DNA of 47,311 nt, from NCBI GenBank assembly GCA_002451165.1, contig DKBH01000100.1, positions 1 to 47,311 on the forward strand. The letters run 5' to 3'. The first letter of the stretch is position 1, and each line of letters begins with the position of its first letter. The stretch is from Nitrospiraceae bacterium UBA6905 (GTDB lineage: Bacteria; Nitrospirota; Thermodesulfovibrionia; Thermodesulfovibrionales; UBA6898). Positions 7,820-15,501 of the stretch are shown here, one piece after another. The translations under genes and the position numbers were made by a program. The notes below the pieces were generated by a model, which saw nothing but the letters and a program-made list of their open reading frames with translations, was not told where the DNA came from and did no database searches.

Positions 7820-8615
7820 GCTCGCCACCTCCAATCACGTAATATATACTCGGTTGAGTCCCTATTTCGGGCTTTCTTCGGATGGTATACTTTTCCGCAA
7901 TCAGTTTCCTCACTTCGGAATTCGGGTCCTCAAGATCACCGAATACGATTGCACCATTGGACTCCTCTGCACATGCAGGCTGCTTACCGATGGCAAGCCG
8001 TTCATAACATGCCGTACACTTTTCGACGACACCGATCATGCGGGTCGGGAACTCTTTGTTCTCCACCTTGATGTTCGGCCGGGGATCAGTGTAGTTGAAA
8101 CTCCGTGCCCCAAAGGGACACGCCGCCATACAGAACCTGCAACCGATACAACGGTGCATGTCCTGCATGACAATGCCGTCGCTTTCCCGCTTAAAGGTTG
8201 CTTTCGTCGGGCAGACCCTGACGCAGGCAGGCTTTGCGCAATGGTTACAGAAAAGAAGAAAATTCTTCTCTTGCAGTTCCCTGTTCATGATCTTGTCTTC
8301 CGCCGTGTTAGGGAACGTATGCTCATAGGTGTCTTTCCATATCCACTTGACCTCATGCCGGGGGTTCGGATTACTCGGAACATTGTGAATATTATGGCAG
8401 GCATTAATACACTTTTGATAGTCCTCTTCGGTCGTAAGTTTGCTGACATCGACCACAAAGCCCCAGCGCTTCGCCTTGAGGGCCATCGGATCAGGATGAA
8501 TCTGCGCCGCCTCGAGACTGCCCTTGCTGATACTGCTCATGACAGAAGCAGCACCAACACCTACGATCGTTGATGCACTGGCTAATTTAAGGAATTGTCT
8601 TCTGTTCATGCTCAT
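7812..8615 (-). CDS. dsrO: DsrO, periplasmic four-cluster ferredoxin-like subunit
   Basis: A twin-arginine signal (MSMNRRQFLKLASAS) begins the 267-residue protein, so it is exported folded to the periplasm. Several cysteine groups follow: one near CINACHNIHN, then CNHCAKPACVRVCP, CIGCRFCMAACPFG and CTACYERLAIGKQPAC, as expected for a protein with multiple [4Fe-4S] clusters of the DmsB/PsrB type. It links DsrJ hemes with the DsrP quinone site. The ATG at 8615 overlaps the dsrJ stop (ATGA) and has AAGGAG upstream; the open frame extends further upstream only inside dsrJ. Confidence 0.94.
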   Translation of the reverse strand: MSMNRRQFLKLASASTIVGVGAASVMSSISKGSLEAAQIHPDPMALKAKRWGFVVDVSKLTTEEDYQKCINACHNIHNVPSNPNPRHEVKWIWKDTYEHTFPNTAEDKIMNRELQEKNFLLFCNHCAKPACVRVCPTKATFKRESDGIVMQDMHRCIGCRFCMAACPFGARSFNYTDPRPNIKVENKEFPTRMIGVVEKCTACYERLAIGKQPACAEESNGAIVFGDLEDPNSEVRKLIAEKYTIRRKPEIGTQPSIYYVIGGGEHA

Positions 8616-9010
8616 GCCTCTTTCTCCTTCGGTGCGATATGACAGCCCCAGCAGTATGGCTTCACCGCCATATAGTTGTGACACTTGTCGCAGAACTTCT
8701 TCTTGTTCGAGTGGCACTTCATACAGGTATTCTGGAGACTGATCGTATACTCGTTGCCGTCAGACCCGACATAAATGCGGTTCCCGTTGCGCACCACCTG
8801 GTCACGCCAGTTGTTCAGAAGCTGCATATGCTCTGAGCGCATGAATGCCTTCGGCTCCACACAGTGTTTTTTGGGCATAGCGTTTATTTCGGGGGTATCG
8901 ATGCTCGGCTCTATCTTCGCGTTTGCCTTGCCGAAGTTCAACAAGAAAGGCAGCGTTGCCAGGAAAAAGAAGACCACCAGCCCCGCTATAATCTTTCCAG
9001 AATTGTACAT
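8612..9010 (-). CDS. dsrJ: DsrJ, periplasmic triheme cytochrome c
   Basis: The 132-residue protein has an N-terminal membrane anchor/signal (residues 7-25) and three CxxCH heme sites: CMKCH 96-100, CDKCH 107-111 and CWGCH 120-124. Cys50 in the KKHCVEP segment corresponds to the conserved cysteine thought to be an unusual heme ligand in DsrJ. The ATG overlaps the dsrK stop (TAATG) and dsrO overlaps its own stop, showing tight coupling. Heme attachment would require cytochrome c maturation; System II genes occur at about 25.8-27.3 kb. Confidence 0.95.
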   Translation of the reverse strand: MYNSGKIIAGLVVFFFLATLPFLLNFGKANAKIEPSIDTPEINAMPKKHCVEPKAFMRSEHMQLLNNWRDQVVRNGNRIYVGSDGNEYTISLQNTCMKCHSNKKKFCDKCHNYMAVKPYCWGCHIAPKEKEA

Positions 9011-10623
9011 TATTCGTTACCTCCCTTTCCCGGGAGCGGTTCGCCTCTGAGGTTTGTCTCCCTCTCCTTCTCTCCCGTCATGAGCAGGGCATTCGCAACA
9101 AGCTCATGCACTCCGGTGACCCGCACACCGGGGACCCAGTAGTCCATGGAGGCGGAGAGCGTTGCCCGGTCAATGGCACAAATATTGGCCAGCATGTTTA
9201 CGCCATGTTTATCCCTGACATGCTTCACCGCATTGGCTCGCGGATATCCCCCGCGCATCCTGATATCCATATTTTCACTCGCATTCAGTCCGGTTCCGCT
9301 GCCGCAGCAGAAAGTCCGCTCCCTAATCGTGTTGTCAGGCATCTCGTGGAACTTATTGCAGACGTTATGGATAATGTACCGCGGCTCATCAAGCAGACCC
9401 ATGCCTCGGGCGGTATTGCAGGAGTCATGGTAGGTAATGACCAGGTCGTCGTTCCTGCTGGGGTCCAGCTTCAGCTTCCCATTCTTGATGAGGTCTGCCG
9501 TGAACTCCGTGACATGGATCATCTTGGTAGAAGCTGCGTTATCAAAGACCGTACCGGTTATCGGGGACTTCGGCACTTCCATAAAGTCAGCCGGTCCGTT
9601 CCAGGTGTCCATGTATTGGTTCAGCACTCGCCACATATGGCCGCACTCCCCGCCAATGATATATTTGACGCCAAGCCTCTTTGCTTCTGCGTATATCTTG
9701 GCATTCAGCCTTTTTGCCATTTCGTTCGAAGTGAAGAAGCCGAAGTTGCCGCCCTCCGATGCATAGGTCGACCATGTATAGTCAAGCCCCAGCTCATGGA
9801 AGAGCATCATATAGCCCATTGCCGTAAATGTCCCGGGGTCTGCAAAAAGGTCTCCCGACGGTGTCACAAAGAGGATCTCAGCACCCTTTCTGTTAAAGGA
9901 AGGGTTAATCCTGATGCCGGTAATGGTTTCGATATCGTCGATCATGCCCTCGATACTGTTCATAATAGCATGCGGCTCAAGTCCGAGATGATTGCCCTTC
10001 ATGTAACAGTTTGCAACGGGACCGGATATCCAGTCCGTGTTCAGGCCAAGGAGATTGGTGAACTCTCTTGCCATCATAGTTATCTCCGCTGTATCGATAC
10101 CATAGGGACAGAAGACCGAGCAGCGCCTGCATTCCGTACATTGGTAAAAATAATACCACCATTCCTTGAGCACATTCAGGTTAAGCTCGCGGGCACCTGC
10201 CAGCCTGCCGAGATACTTGCCCGAATTGGTAAAGTATTTCCGGTAAACAGAACGCATAAGCTCTGCCCTAAGTACCGGCATATTTTTCGGGTCTCCTCCG
10301 CCGATAAAGAAATGGCATTTATCGGCACAGGCCCCACATCTGACACATATATCCATGAAGACTTTGAATGAGCGGTACTTAGATAGCCTGTCCGCCATAG
10401 CCTCGAGTACCGTACCTTCCCAGTCCTTCGGCAGCTTCCAGTCTGCCTCGACCGGGGTCCAGTCCCGGGCATTCGGGAATTCCACCACTGCCAGGTTCTT
10501 ACCCTTCGCTCCCCAGCAGAAATTGCCCTGCTTCAGTTCGACCGGCCGGTCCATCCAGTCCTCCGATGGCGGTGGATTATAGTTCAATTGCAAGAGTTCT
10601 TCTGGTTTTGGTAGTTTTGCCAT
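9010..10623 (-). CDS. dsrK: DsrK, HdrD-like iron-sulfur subunit of the DsrMKJOP complex
   Basis: This 537-residue cytoplasmic catalytic subunit has two [4Fe-4S] motifs (Cys 93/96/99/103 and Cys 162/165/168/172) and CCG-type cysteine motifs in the C-terminal half (a YHDSCN segment and CCGSGTGLNA) that in the HdrD family bind a noncubane [4Fe-4S] cluster for disulfide chemistry. DsrK is thought to act on the DsrC trisulfide or disulfide, exchanging electrons with the DsrM hemes. GGAG precedes the ATG, which lies two bases beyond the dsrM stop. Length and gene order are those of known dsrMKJOP operons. Confidence 0.95.
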   Translation of the reverse strand: MAKLPKPEELLQLNYNPPPSEDWMDRPVELKQGNFCWGAKGKNLAVVEFPNARDWTPVEADWKLPKDWEGTVLEAMADRLSKYRSFKVFMDICVRCGACADKCHFFIGGGDPKNMPVLRAELMRSVYRKYFTNSGKYLGRLAGARELNLNVLKEWWYYFYQCTECRRCSVFCPYGIDTAEITMMAREFTNLLGLNTDWISGPVANCYMKGNHLGLEPHAIMNSIEGMIDDIETITGIRINPSFNRKGAEILFVTPSGDLFADPGTFTAMGYMMLFHELGLDYTWSTYASEGGNFGFFTSNEMAKRLNAKIYAEAKRLGVKYIIGGECGHMWRVLNQYMDTWNGPADFMEVPKSPITGTVFDNAASTKMIHVTEFTADLIKNGKLKLDPSRNDDLVITYHDSCNTARGMGLLDEPRYIIHNVCNKFHEMPDNTIRERTFCCGSGTGLNASENMDIRMRGGYPRANAVKHVRDKHGVNMLANICAIDRATLSASMDYWVPGVRVTGVHELVANALLMTGEKERETNLRGEPLPGKGGNE

Positions 10624-10625
10624 GG

Positions 10626-11618
10626 TTACTCCTTCTCTACCGGCAGCCCGGCCTTTTTCATCTTATCCCGGAAATCATTCTCATACTCTTCATAGGTATG
10701 CACATGTACAGGGTAGTTCCAGGGATTGATGTACCGTACTATTCTGCTGTTATTGGCCATGTTCCTTGTCGGGCTCAGAAAGACCCCGCCCATGTGCATC
10801 AGTTTGCTGAAAGGGAAATACATCAGAAGCACACAAATAAGGAAAAGGTGCACATAGAATATGGCACCTATGCCCTCAGGGATTATGGGATTCAGGCTAA
10901 CTAGACCAAGGGCCAACTGTTTGACGGCGACGATGTGCACCTTGAAAAAATATCTCATGAGAATACCCGAGATCGCAATCGCCAATATCAGAAAGAGCGG
11001 GAAGAAATCTGCTGCAAGCGATATATATCTGATCTGGGGCAGGTAGACCCTCCTGATGAGAAGGAATGTGACAGCGCCAAGGATTACTGCATCGGTCATA
11101 TAGAAAAGCGGGGCGCCAATCTGGAAAAAACTGTCCACCCCTTCCATCATCTGGATTACCGACGGCAAGTCCTGCACAAAGAATCGGTAATGACGCACAA
11201 AGATGAATAGAAACGACCAGTGAAAAGCCAGCCCGGCGAGCCAAAGCAGTTTTTCCGATCCGTAGACCGCCTTTCCTTCCTTCATCTCGGTCTTCATGTT
11301 CCTGAAGAGGGACCTGAAGACCAGCACCTCAAGTAGCATCCTTCCCACAACCTGCATGGTAGTCGAAGGGTTTTCGAGCTTATCCTGCTTGATCCAGGGA
11401 AGAGACTTCTGCTGTCCGCAGGTCGTCGGAATGCAGAATGGCACAGGAGATTTCCCCCACTTCGCGACGCGGTAGAGAAAACCGACTACAAATATCGCCA
11501 TCGCAGCATACGGCACGATGACCCCAAAGAAAATCTCTGTCTGATGTGCCACCGTCACCCCGAACAATGGAAACAGTACAAGTATCACAACTGCAAAAAA
11601 GGGTAGTACGGTTTTCAT
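10626..11618 (-). CDS. dsrM: DsrM, membrane cytochrome b subunit
   Basis: This 330-residue membrane protein of the NarI-like cytochrome b family has two N-terminal helices followed by a set of helices containing histidines suited to bind b hemes (for example AFHWSFLFIFVRHYRFF and the FYVHLFLICVLLMYFPFSKLMHMGG segment). It would carry electrons between menaquinone and DsrK. The ATG overlaps the stop of the RsbRD-like gene (ATGA) and the stop is directly followed by dsrK, so translation is coupled through the operon. Confidence 0.94.
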   Translation of the reverse strand: MKTVLPFFAVVILVLFPLFGVTVAHQTEIFFGVIVPYAAMAIFVVGFLYRVAKWGKSPVPFCIPTTCGQQKSLPWIKQDKLENPSTTMQVVGRMLLEVLVFRSLFRNMKTEMKEGKAVYGSEKLLWLAGLAFHWSFLFIFVRHYRFFVQDLPSVIQMMEGVDSFFQIGAPLFYMTDAVILGAVTFLLIRRVYLPQIRYISLAADFFPLFLILAIAISGILMRYFFKVHIVAVKQLALGLVSLNPIIPEGIGAIFYVHLFLICVLLMYFPFSKLMHMGGVFLSPTRNMANNSRIVRYINPWNYPVHVHTYEEYENDFRDKMKKAGLPVEKE

Positions 11619-12178
11619 GTCTTTACCTCTTTCTTTTGTATTGCGATTAAGTTGTTATCTTTCTCTTCATCCCTGATTTCCGTGATCATATTCGCCCGCT
11701 GAAGGAGCCGGTATGTCATGTTCTTCATCTCGTTAGCCTTGATATCATAGAGTTTTTCCCTGCACTGCATGAAGATATCGAAGGCTATGAGCGCTAACGA
11801 ATCGATCTGTGCTTCGAGGGTCATCAGTTCATGGAAAAGCTCATCGGTCAGTGGGATGTCCTTTATACCATCCCTGATCACGCTTTTTAGGAAAAAGACA
11901 AAAGCCACCGCCTGTGAAGCAGTAAATTCCTGGACAGCCCTTACCCTGATTACGTTATCGAGATAGCATGAAACTTTTTCGATATCACCATCTTGGAGCA
12001 GTTCCCGGAAAATATCTTCTATCCCTTCACGGATGGTCTGTCCGACAGGATTCGCAAAACGGTCTTTCTGGTTTCTGAGGAACTTTGCCGTCTCAGCAGG
12101 ATACGTATCAAGTATCCTGTCAAACCAAGATGCGAGAAGCTCACTTTTTTTATCCGAAAGGATATTCTTCAGGCTCAT
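11615..12178 (-). CDS. RsbRD N-terminal domain protein upstream of dsrM
   Basis: This 187-residue mostly helical protein resembles the RsbRD/RsbR N-terminal sensor domain (MSLKNILSDKKSELLASWFD start, a DRFANPVGQTI segment, then the long helices VRAVQEFTASQAVAFVFFLK). It lacks any STAS domain, so it cannot act like complete RsbR. Such genes are known directly in front of dsrM in sulfate-reducing bacteria, but their role is not established; a sensory or assembly function for the complex is only inference. The stop overlaps dsrM, while a 151-base gap with a strong terminator separates it from dsrC. Confidence 0.85.
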   Translation of the reverse strand: MSLKNILSDKKSELLASWFDRILDTYPAETAKFLRNQKDRFANPVGQTIREGIEDIFRELLQDGDIEKVSCYLDNVIRVRAVQEFTASQAVAFVFFLKSVIRDGIKDIPLTDELFHELMTLEAQIDSLALIAFDIFMQCREKLYDIKANEMKNMTYRLLQRANMITEIRDEEKDNNLIAIQKKEVKT

Positions 12179-12261
12179 CTGTTACAACAATCTCCCCCCA
12201 AATCCTGTGGCATGAGAACCTGTATAGCAAGAAGCTGATACGACTACTGCAGAAGCAAGAT

Positions 12262-12302
12262 AAAAAACAGTACCCCAGAGAACATTCCATGGGGTACTGT
12301 TT
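12262..12302 (-). terminator. Strong intrinsic terminator between dsrC and the dsrM operon
   Basis: Perfect 12-base inverted repeats AAACAGTACCCC (12265-12276) and GGGGTACTGTTT (12291-12302) enclose a 14-base loop. In minus-strand RNA the stem is followed by a run of U from the A tract at 12262-12267. It lies 28 bases after the dsrC stop. Because dsrC and rsbRD-dsrMKJOP have the same orientation and no obvious separate promoter was found in the gap, it probably works as a partial terminator giving more dsrC than dsrM transcript. Confidence 0.88.
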
Positions 12303-12329
12303 CGATTCGACGCATTTACAGCCAACGGG

Positions 12330-12665
12330 CTATACGCAGCCTGTAGGTTTCGGCAGTCCTGCATACTTACATGCCTGTTTTGCAGGACCACCCGGATAGA
12401 GCTCATACAGGTACTTGGTATTGCCTTTTTCCGGGCCCATAGCCTTTCCAATCTCTTTCACAAGAATCTTGATCATCGGAGCGATCTGATACTGCTTGTA
12501 GTAGTCGCGGAGGAAGTTGATAACCTCCCAGTGTGCCGGCGTAAGAGTGACGCCGTCCATGCTTGCAAGATGCTCTGCGAGCTCTTTCGACCAATCATCC
12601 AAATTCAACAGATAACCATCATCGTCCACCTCGATCGACTTTCCCTGAAAATCCATTGTTGCCAT
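12330..12665 (-). CDS. dsrC: DsrC, sulfur-carrier protein (TusE/DsrC family)
   Basis: This 111-residue protein ends in the diagnostic flexible arm with Cys99 and Cys110, exactly 11 residues apart, the second penultimate to the C-terminal Val (KPTGCV). Both cysteines are present, so this is a true dissimilatory DsrC able to form the trisulfide intermediate with sulfite reductase and be reduced by DsrK, not a TusE. ATG 12665 is preferred over an in-frame GTG 18 bases upstream that would overlap the GGGGGA ribosome-binding site. It is followed by a strong terminator, consistent with high independent expression. Confidence 0.96.
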   Translation of the reverse strand: MATMDFQGKSIEVDDDGYLLNLDDWSKELAEHLASMDGVTLTPAHWEVINFLRDYYKQYQIAPMIKILVKEIGKAMGPEKGNTKYLYELYPGGPAKQACKYAGLPKPTGCV

Positions 12666-12908
12666 GTTACTTCCCCCTTTCACCTTAGGTTCAAATATGC
12701 ATTACGAAGAGAATTGCTCCCATCATCTGAGTGCTTGCTAAAAGAATGCAGTTCTAACGAGCTATAAACAGTAATACAGAATAGTGTCTCCGGTCAAATA
12801 AAAAAATCTTATTAACAAATCATTGTAATTTATTTTTTGATGCCAGATTATCGGGAATCGAAACTCTGTATATGAAAATTTGAGAATTTATTATAAAAAA
12901 GAAGAAGC
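12666..12908. other. AT-rich intergenic region upstream of dsrC
   Basis: This 243-base gap between the zinc-ribbon gene and dsrC is much richer in A and T than its surroundings. A TTGACC hexamer on the minus strand (12797-12792) could be a -35 box, but the best -10 candidates (TATTAC at 15, TACTGT at 18 spacing) are weak. No convincing terminator for the upstream genes was seen. The dsrC promoter most likely lies here. Confidence 0.35.
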
Positions 12909-13262
12909 CTATTTTTTCACCTTTACAAAAAGATAGACCGCTGCCCGCCGTCCCCTCCCCACTGTTTCCCTGCTGAAACGATTTTTCCGCTGGTCGTAGA
13001 AGAACTCCTTTACTTCATAATCTTCATCAGGAGTCATGGACCATGCCTTGTTGAGGTCCCCATCGTAGGCAAGAGTGAGAACATCGACATATGCGTCGCC
13101 CACATTGTGGCCCGAACTGTCACACACATACGCAGCACCGCACTCACATCTTCCCCCGCTAATGACATTCCCGAACTTCGTCATAATCTCTTCAAGGCCT
13201 CCAAGCGGTCGTTCGCAGAACGGACATCTGAGGATACTGTCTCCTCTATCTATATGCCTCAT
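12909..13262 (-). CDS. Uncharacterised zinc-ribbon-like protein in the dsrN cluster
   Basis: This 117-residue protein has a CPFC pair (about residues 13-16) and a second pair CECG (about 39-41) that could make one zinc site, then a DAYVDVLTLAYDGDLNKAW segment and a basic C-terminus (GRGRRAAVYLFVKVKK). No catalytic motif was recognised. GGGGAG lies ahead of the ATG, three bases beyond the stop of the HEAT-like gene, so it belongs with dsrN and the HEAT-like gene. Being followed by dsrC suggests a role in sulfite reductase maturation or regulation, but this is only inference. Confidence 0.75.
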   Translation of the reverse strand: MRHIDRGDSILRCPFCERPLGGLEEIMTKFGNVISGGRCECGAAYVCDSSGHNVGDAYVDVLTLAYDGDLNKAWSMTPDEDYEVKEFFYDQRKNRFSRETVGRGRRAAVYLFVKVKK

Positions 13263-13265
13263 AAA

Positions 13266-13919
13266 TCAATTCTCCCCGCCGGATATGCCGGCATAAACCT
13301 TGTTTGCGATATCGGCAATCGTCGTCTGTGTAAATTTACCCCTATCATAAAAGCTGACAAGACTTTGGTCATTCCTGAGCTCCTCGATGATCGGCAGAAA
13401 GTCTTTTAGACCCAAAATCCCAGCTATCATTATGGCATAGGCCCGCACAACAACATCATCATCAGTAAGGTATAACTTGTGTTCCAAGAGTTCATTCGTC
13501 ATGGTCAGAAGGTCAGGCCGCTTTTCACAGATTCTCCAGATGGCCCTCATTACCCCTCTCCTGAGCATCTTTTCGTCATGGAACGACATAAGCACCTGCC
13601 CTATGTCAGCAAACGCATCGGGACTGTTTCTTACGATCTCTCCAAGCATCTCAGGTGCACTGCCGGGACCATTACCCGACTCTTCCCTCAACATCCAAAG
13701 AAATCGTTGACTAAGGTTCCTGACAACTTCGGCATTTGTCTGTGCGATCTCCCTTGAAACGAGGCCGATAGCCTCTATTGAACGCCAGCTCTGTACATCT
13801 TCCTTATCATAGACCAGCGATATGAGCATCCTGATAATACTGCGGTCTTTCTTCGCTATTTCGACAATGGAGAGAAGGTCATTAGCGCCTAAGAGCCCTT
13901 TTACCTCTGATTTCTGCAT
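13266..13919 (-). CDS. HEAT-like repeat protein, similar in type to the DVU0298 family
   Basis: The 217-residue protein is almost entirely helical with repeated hydrophobic pairs (for example MLISLVYDKEDVQSWRSIEAIGLV and VMRAIWRICEKRPDLLT), the pattern of HEAT/armadillo-like repeats that bind proteins. DVU0298-type proteins of sulfate reducers have this architecture, but the assignment is from memory of the family and not certain. AAGGAG precedes the ATG, and the gene overlaps the 3' end of dsrN by 19 bases, so it is translationally coupled. Role unknown; a scaffold in maturation is possible. Confidence 0.75.
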   Translation of the reverse strand: MQKSEVKGLLGANDLLSIVEIAKKDRSIIRMLISLVYDKEDVQSWRSIEAIGLVSREIAQTNAEVVRNLSQRFLWMLREESGNGPGSAPEMLGEIVRNSPDAFADIGQVLMSFHDEKMLRRGVMRAIWRICEKRPDLLTMTNELLEHKLYLTDDDVVVRAYAIMIAGILGLKDFLPIIEELRNDQSLVSFYDRGKFTQTTIADIANKVYAGISGGEN

Positions 13920-15343
13920 AATTTCATGCTCCTTCTGAATTTTTGCGCCACAGCAACCATCCCCTCAGCCCATTCAGGGGAGCCAAGTGCATGGAGATGG
14001 GTATAGGTTGCGAGCACATTCTTATAGCAGATGCCATCCCGCTGACTAATTATTCCTATCCCGCGCTCCATTTTGAAGGCGAACTGCATCTTTAAGGGCT
14101 TTTCGGGAACAGTTACAACTGAATAGTGAAACTCATGCCCCCTGAGAACTAGACCTTCCCTATAGAAAGGGTTTGGTTTATCAACCATGACAATAGTGTA
14201 GCCATGGGCCTGAGGCTTCTTCTCAAGAGCAAACCTGAGCGGAAATATACCTGCCATAGCATATTTCTTGCTGCCGAGCAAGAGCTCCTCGCCTAGGTAC
14301 ATAAGACCTCCGCACTCTGCATAGACAGGAAGATTCTTATCGACCGCTTCTTTAAGCGCAGATCTGAATGCCCTGTTCTTAGCGAGCACAATTGCATGGG
14401 TCTCAGGAAAACCGCCACCTATATAGAGGGCATCAATATCCGGAAGCTTCTTTGCTGTAAGGGCACTGATTTCGATAAGCTTCGCACCCCGTCTTTCCAG
14501 CTCCTCGAAATTCTCCGGGTAGTAGAACTGAAATGCGGAGTCCCGGATGATGCCGATCCTCACTGAAGGCAGGCGTGAAGTGACAAGGGTAGAAATATCC
14601 TTTGTTTTTAAATGATTGCAGCCAGCTTTGCGTTTGACACGCAGTGATGGCGCTGATGCAGCTATTTGCCATAGTACATCCAGATCTAAGTATTTCTCTG
14701 CAACGTGTGCAGTAAAGGCAATGACTTTCTTAACGCCGGGGTGTTCCTGATATGGTATAAGGCCCATATGCCTCTCCGAAAGACATTCTTCCCGAAGTTT
14801 TGGTATGGCACCAACGACCGGTACTTTGCAGTATTTCCGTATCGCCTCTCTGATCACCTTCTCATGCCGCAGTCCGGCAACCTGGTTAAGCACAACACCC
14901 CGTAGCTTCACCTTGGGATCAAACGTGGTAACTCCCAACAGCATCGCAGCTATCGTCCTTGTCGCTTTCGTACAATCAAGAACTAGGATAACCGGCGCCT
15001 GTAGTGTCTTGGCCAGCTCCGCTGTGCTGTATGTGCCGTCTGCATCCATGCCGTCATAAAGCCCGCGGTTACCTTCAATAACTGCGCTTTCAGCACTGCC
15101 AAAATGTTCCGTAAACGATGAGAGGACCTTTTCTTTCGTGATGAGGAACGGGTCAAGATTGTAGCAGGGATGACTCGAGGCTGAAGAAAGCCAACCAGCA
15201 TCAATATAGTCAGGGCCCTTTTTATAGGACACGATTGACCGCCCCTTTCGGTGCAAAGCTGAGATAATACCCAGTGAAACAGTGGTTTTTCCTGCTCCAC
15301 CTCTCAGACCTGCAATGATTATCCTTGGATAGTTCGATTTCAT
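13901..15343 (-). CDS. cbiA: Cobyrinate a,c-diamide synthase family amidase, probable DsrN (siroheme amidation)
   Basis: This 480-residue enzyme has an N-terminal P-loop (GLRGGAGKTT) in a CbiA-type ATPase domain and a C-terminal class I glutamine amidotransferase domain with the nucleophile in YAECGGLMYLGE (Cys about 344) and a late THLH histidine. CbiA amidates cobyrinic acid; the close paralogue DsrN is encoded in dsr clusters and is thought to make the siroheme amide of sulfite reductase. Location at the head of a dsr-linked operon favours DsrN, while the B12-uptake genes 10 kb away leave a cobalamin role open. ATG 15343 is preferred over an adjacent TTG. Confidence 0.88.
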   Translation of the reverse strand: MKSNYPRIIIAGLRGGAGKTTVSLGIISALHRKGRSIVSYKKGPDYIDAGWLSSASSHPCYNLDPFLITKEKVLSSFTEHFGSAESAVIEGNRGLYDGMDADGTYSTAELAKTLQAPVILVLDCTKATRTIAAMLLGVTTFDPKVKLRGVVLNQVAGLRHEKVIREAIRKYCKVPVVGAIPKLREECLSERHMGLIPYQEHPGVKKVIAFTAHVAEKYLDLDVLWQIAASAPSLRVKRKAGCNHLKTKDISTLVTSRLPSVRIGIIRDSAFQFYYPENFEELERRGAKLIEISALTAKKLPDIDALYIGGGFPETHAIVLAKNRAFRSALKEAVDKNLPVYAECGGLMYLGEELLLGSKKYAMAGIFPLRFALEKKPQAHGYTIVMVDKPNPFYREGLVLRGHEFHYSVVTVPEKPLKMQFAFKMERGIGIISQRDGICYKNVLATYTHLHALGSPEWAEGMVAVAQKFRRSMKLCRNQR

Positions 15344-15377
15344 CAAGAAGTTAAAAAACTCTGTAACTTTTCTTGCT

Positions 15378-15407
15378 ATTTTAACTGTTTATCCCTTGAA
15401 CACTCAA
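15378..15407 (-). promoter_or_regulatory. Sigma70-type promoter for the cbiA/dsrN operon
   Basis: On the minus strand TTGAGT (15407-15402) and TAAAAT (15383-15378) are 18 bases apart. Transcription would begin near 15371, about 28 bases ahead of the ATG at 15343. A palindromic site is centred about 64 bases upstream of that start. Confidence 0.5.
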
Positions 15408-15427
15408 CCTGAAGGCACCGGCGATTC

Positions 15428-15442
15428 TGTGACTTAGTCACA
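15428..15442. promoter_or_regulatory. Perfect dyad, candidate CRP/FNR-family or related operator
   Basis: The 15-base sequence TGTGACTTAGTCACA is a perfect inverted repeat (TGTGAC-TTA-GTCACA) in the divergent region between dsrN (-) and the DUF2892 gene (+). The half-site TGTGA/TCACA is that of CRP/FNR-type regulators, but the spacing is five rather than the usual six bases. Its centre is about 64 bases upstream of the predicted dsrN start, a normal position for an activator. Confidence 0.5.
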
Positions 15443-15501
15443 TACTTACCCCCGCTGTTTTCGTAGACTATCATCAAAAGGAGCATAAGGAGGTGAGGAT
15501 T

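Noticed and set aside
7608..8573. Open frame of about 320 codons opposite dsrO/dsrP
   Set aside because: Antisense to two well supported genes that overlap each other; no family pattern.
9106..10371. Open frame of 421 codons on the plus strand inside dsrK
   Set aside because: It is wholly antisense to dsrK, which has all expected iron-sulfur motifs; the sequence of the frame has no recognisable domain and no ribosome-binding site.
12769..12797. TTGACC with weak -10 candidates as the dsrC promoter
   Set aside because: The best -10 boxes have poor matches or wrong spacing, so it is not listed as a promoter.
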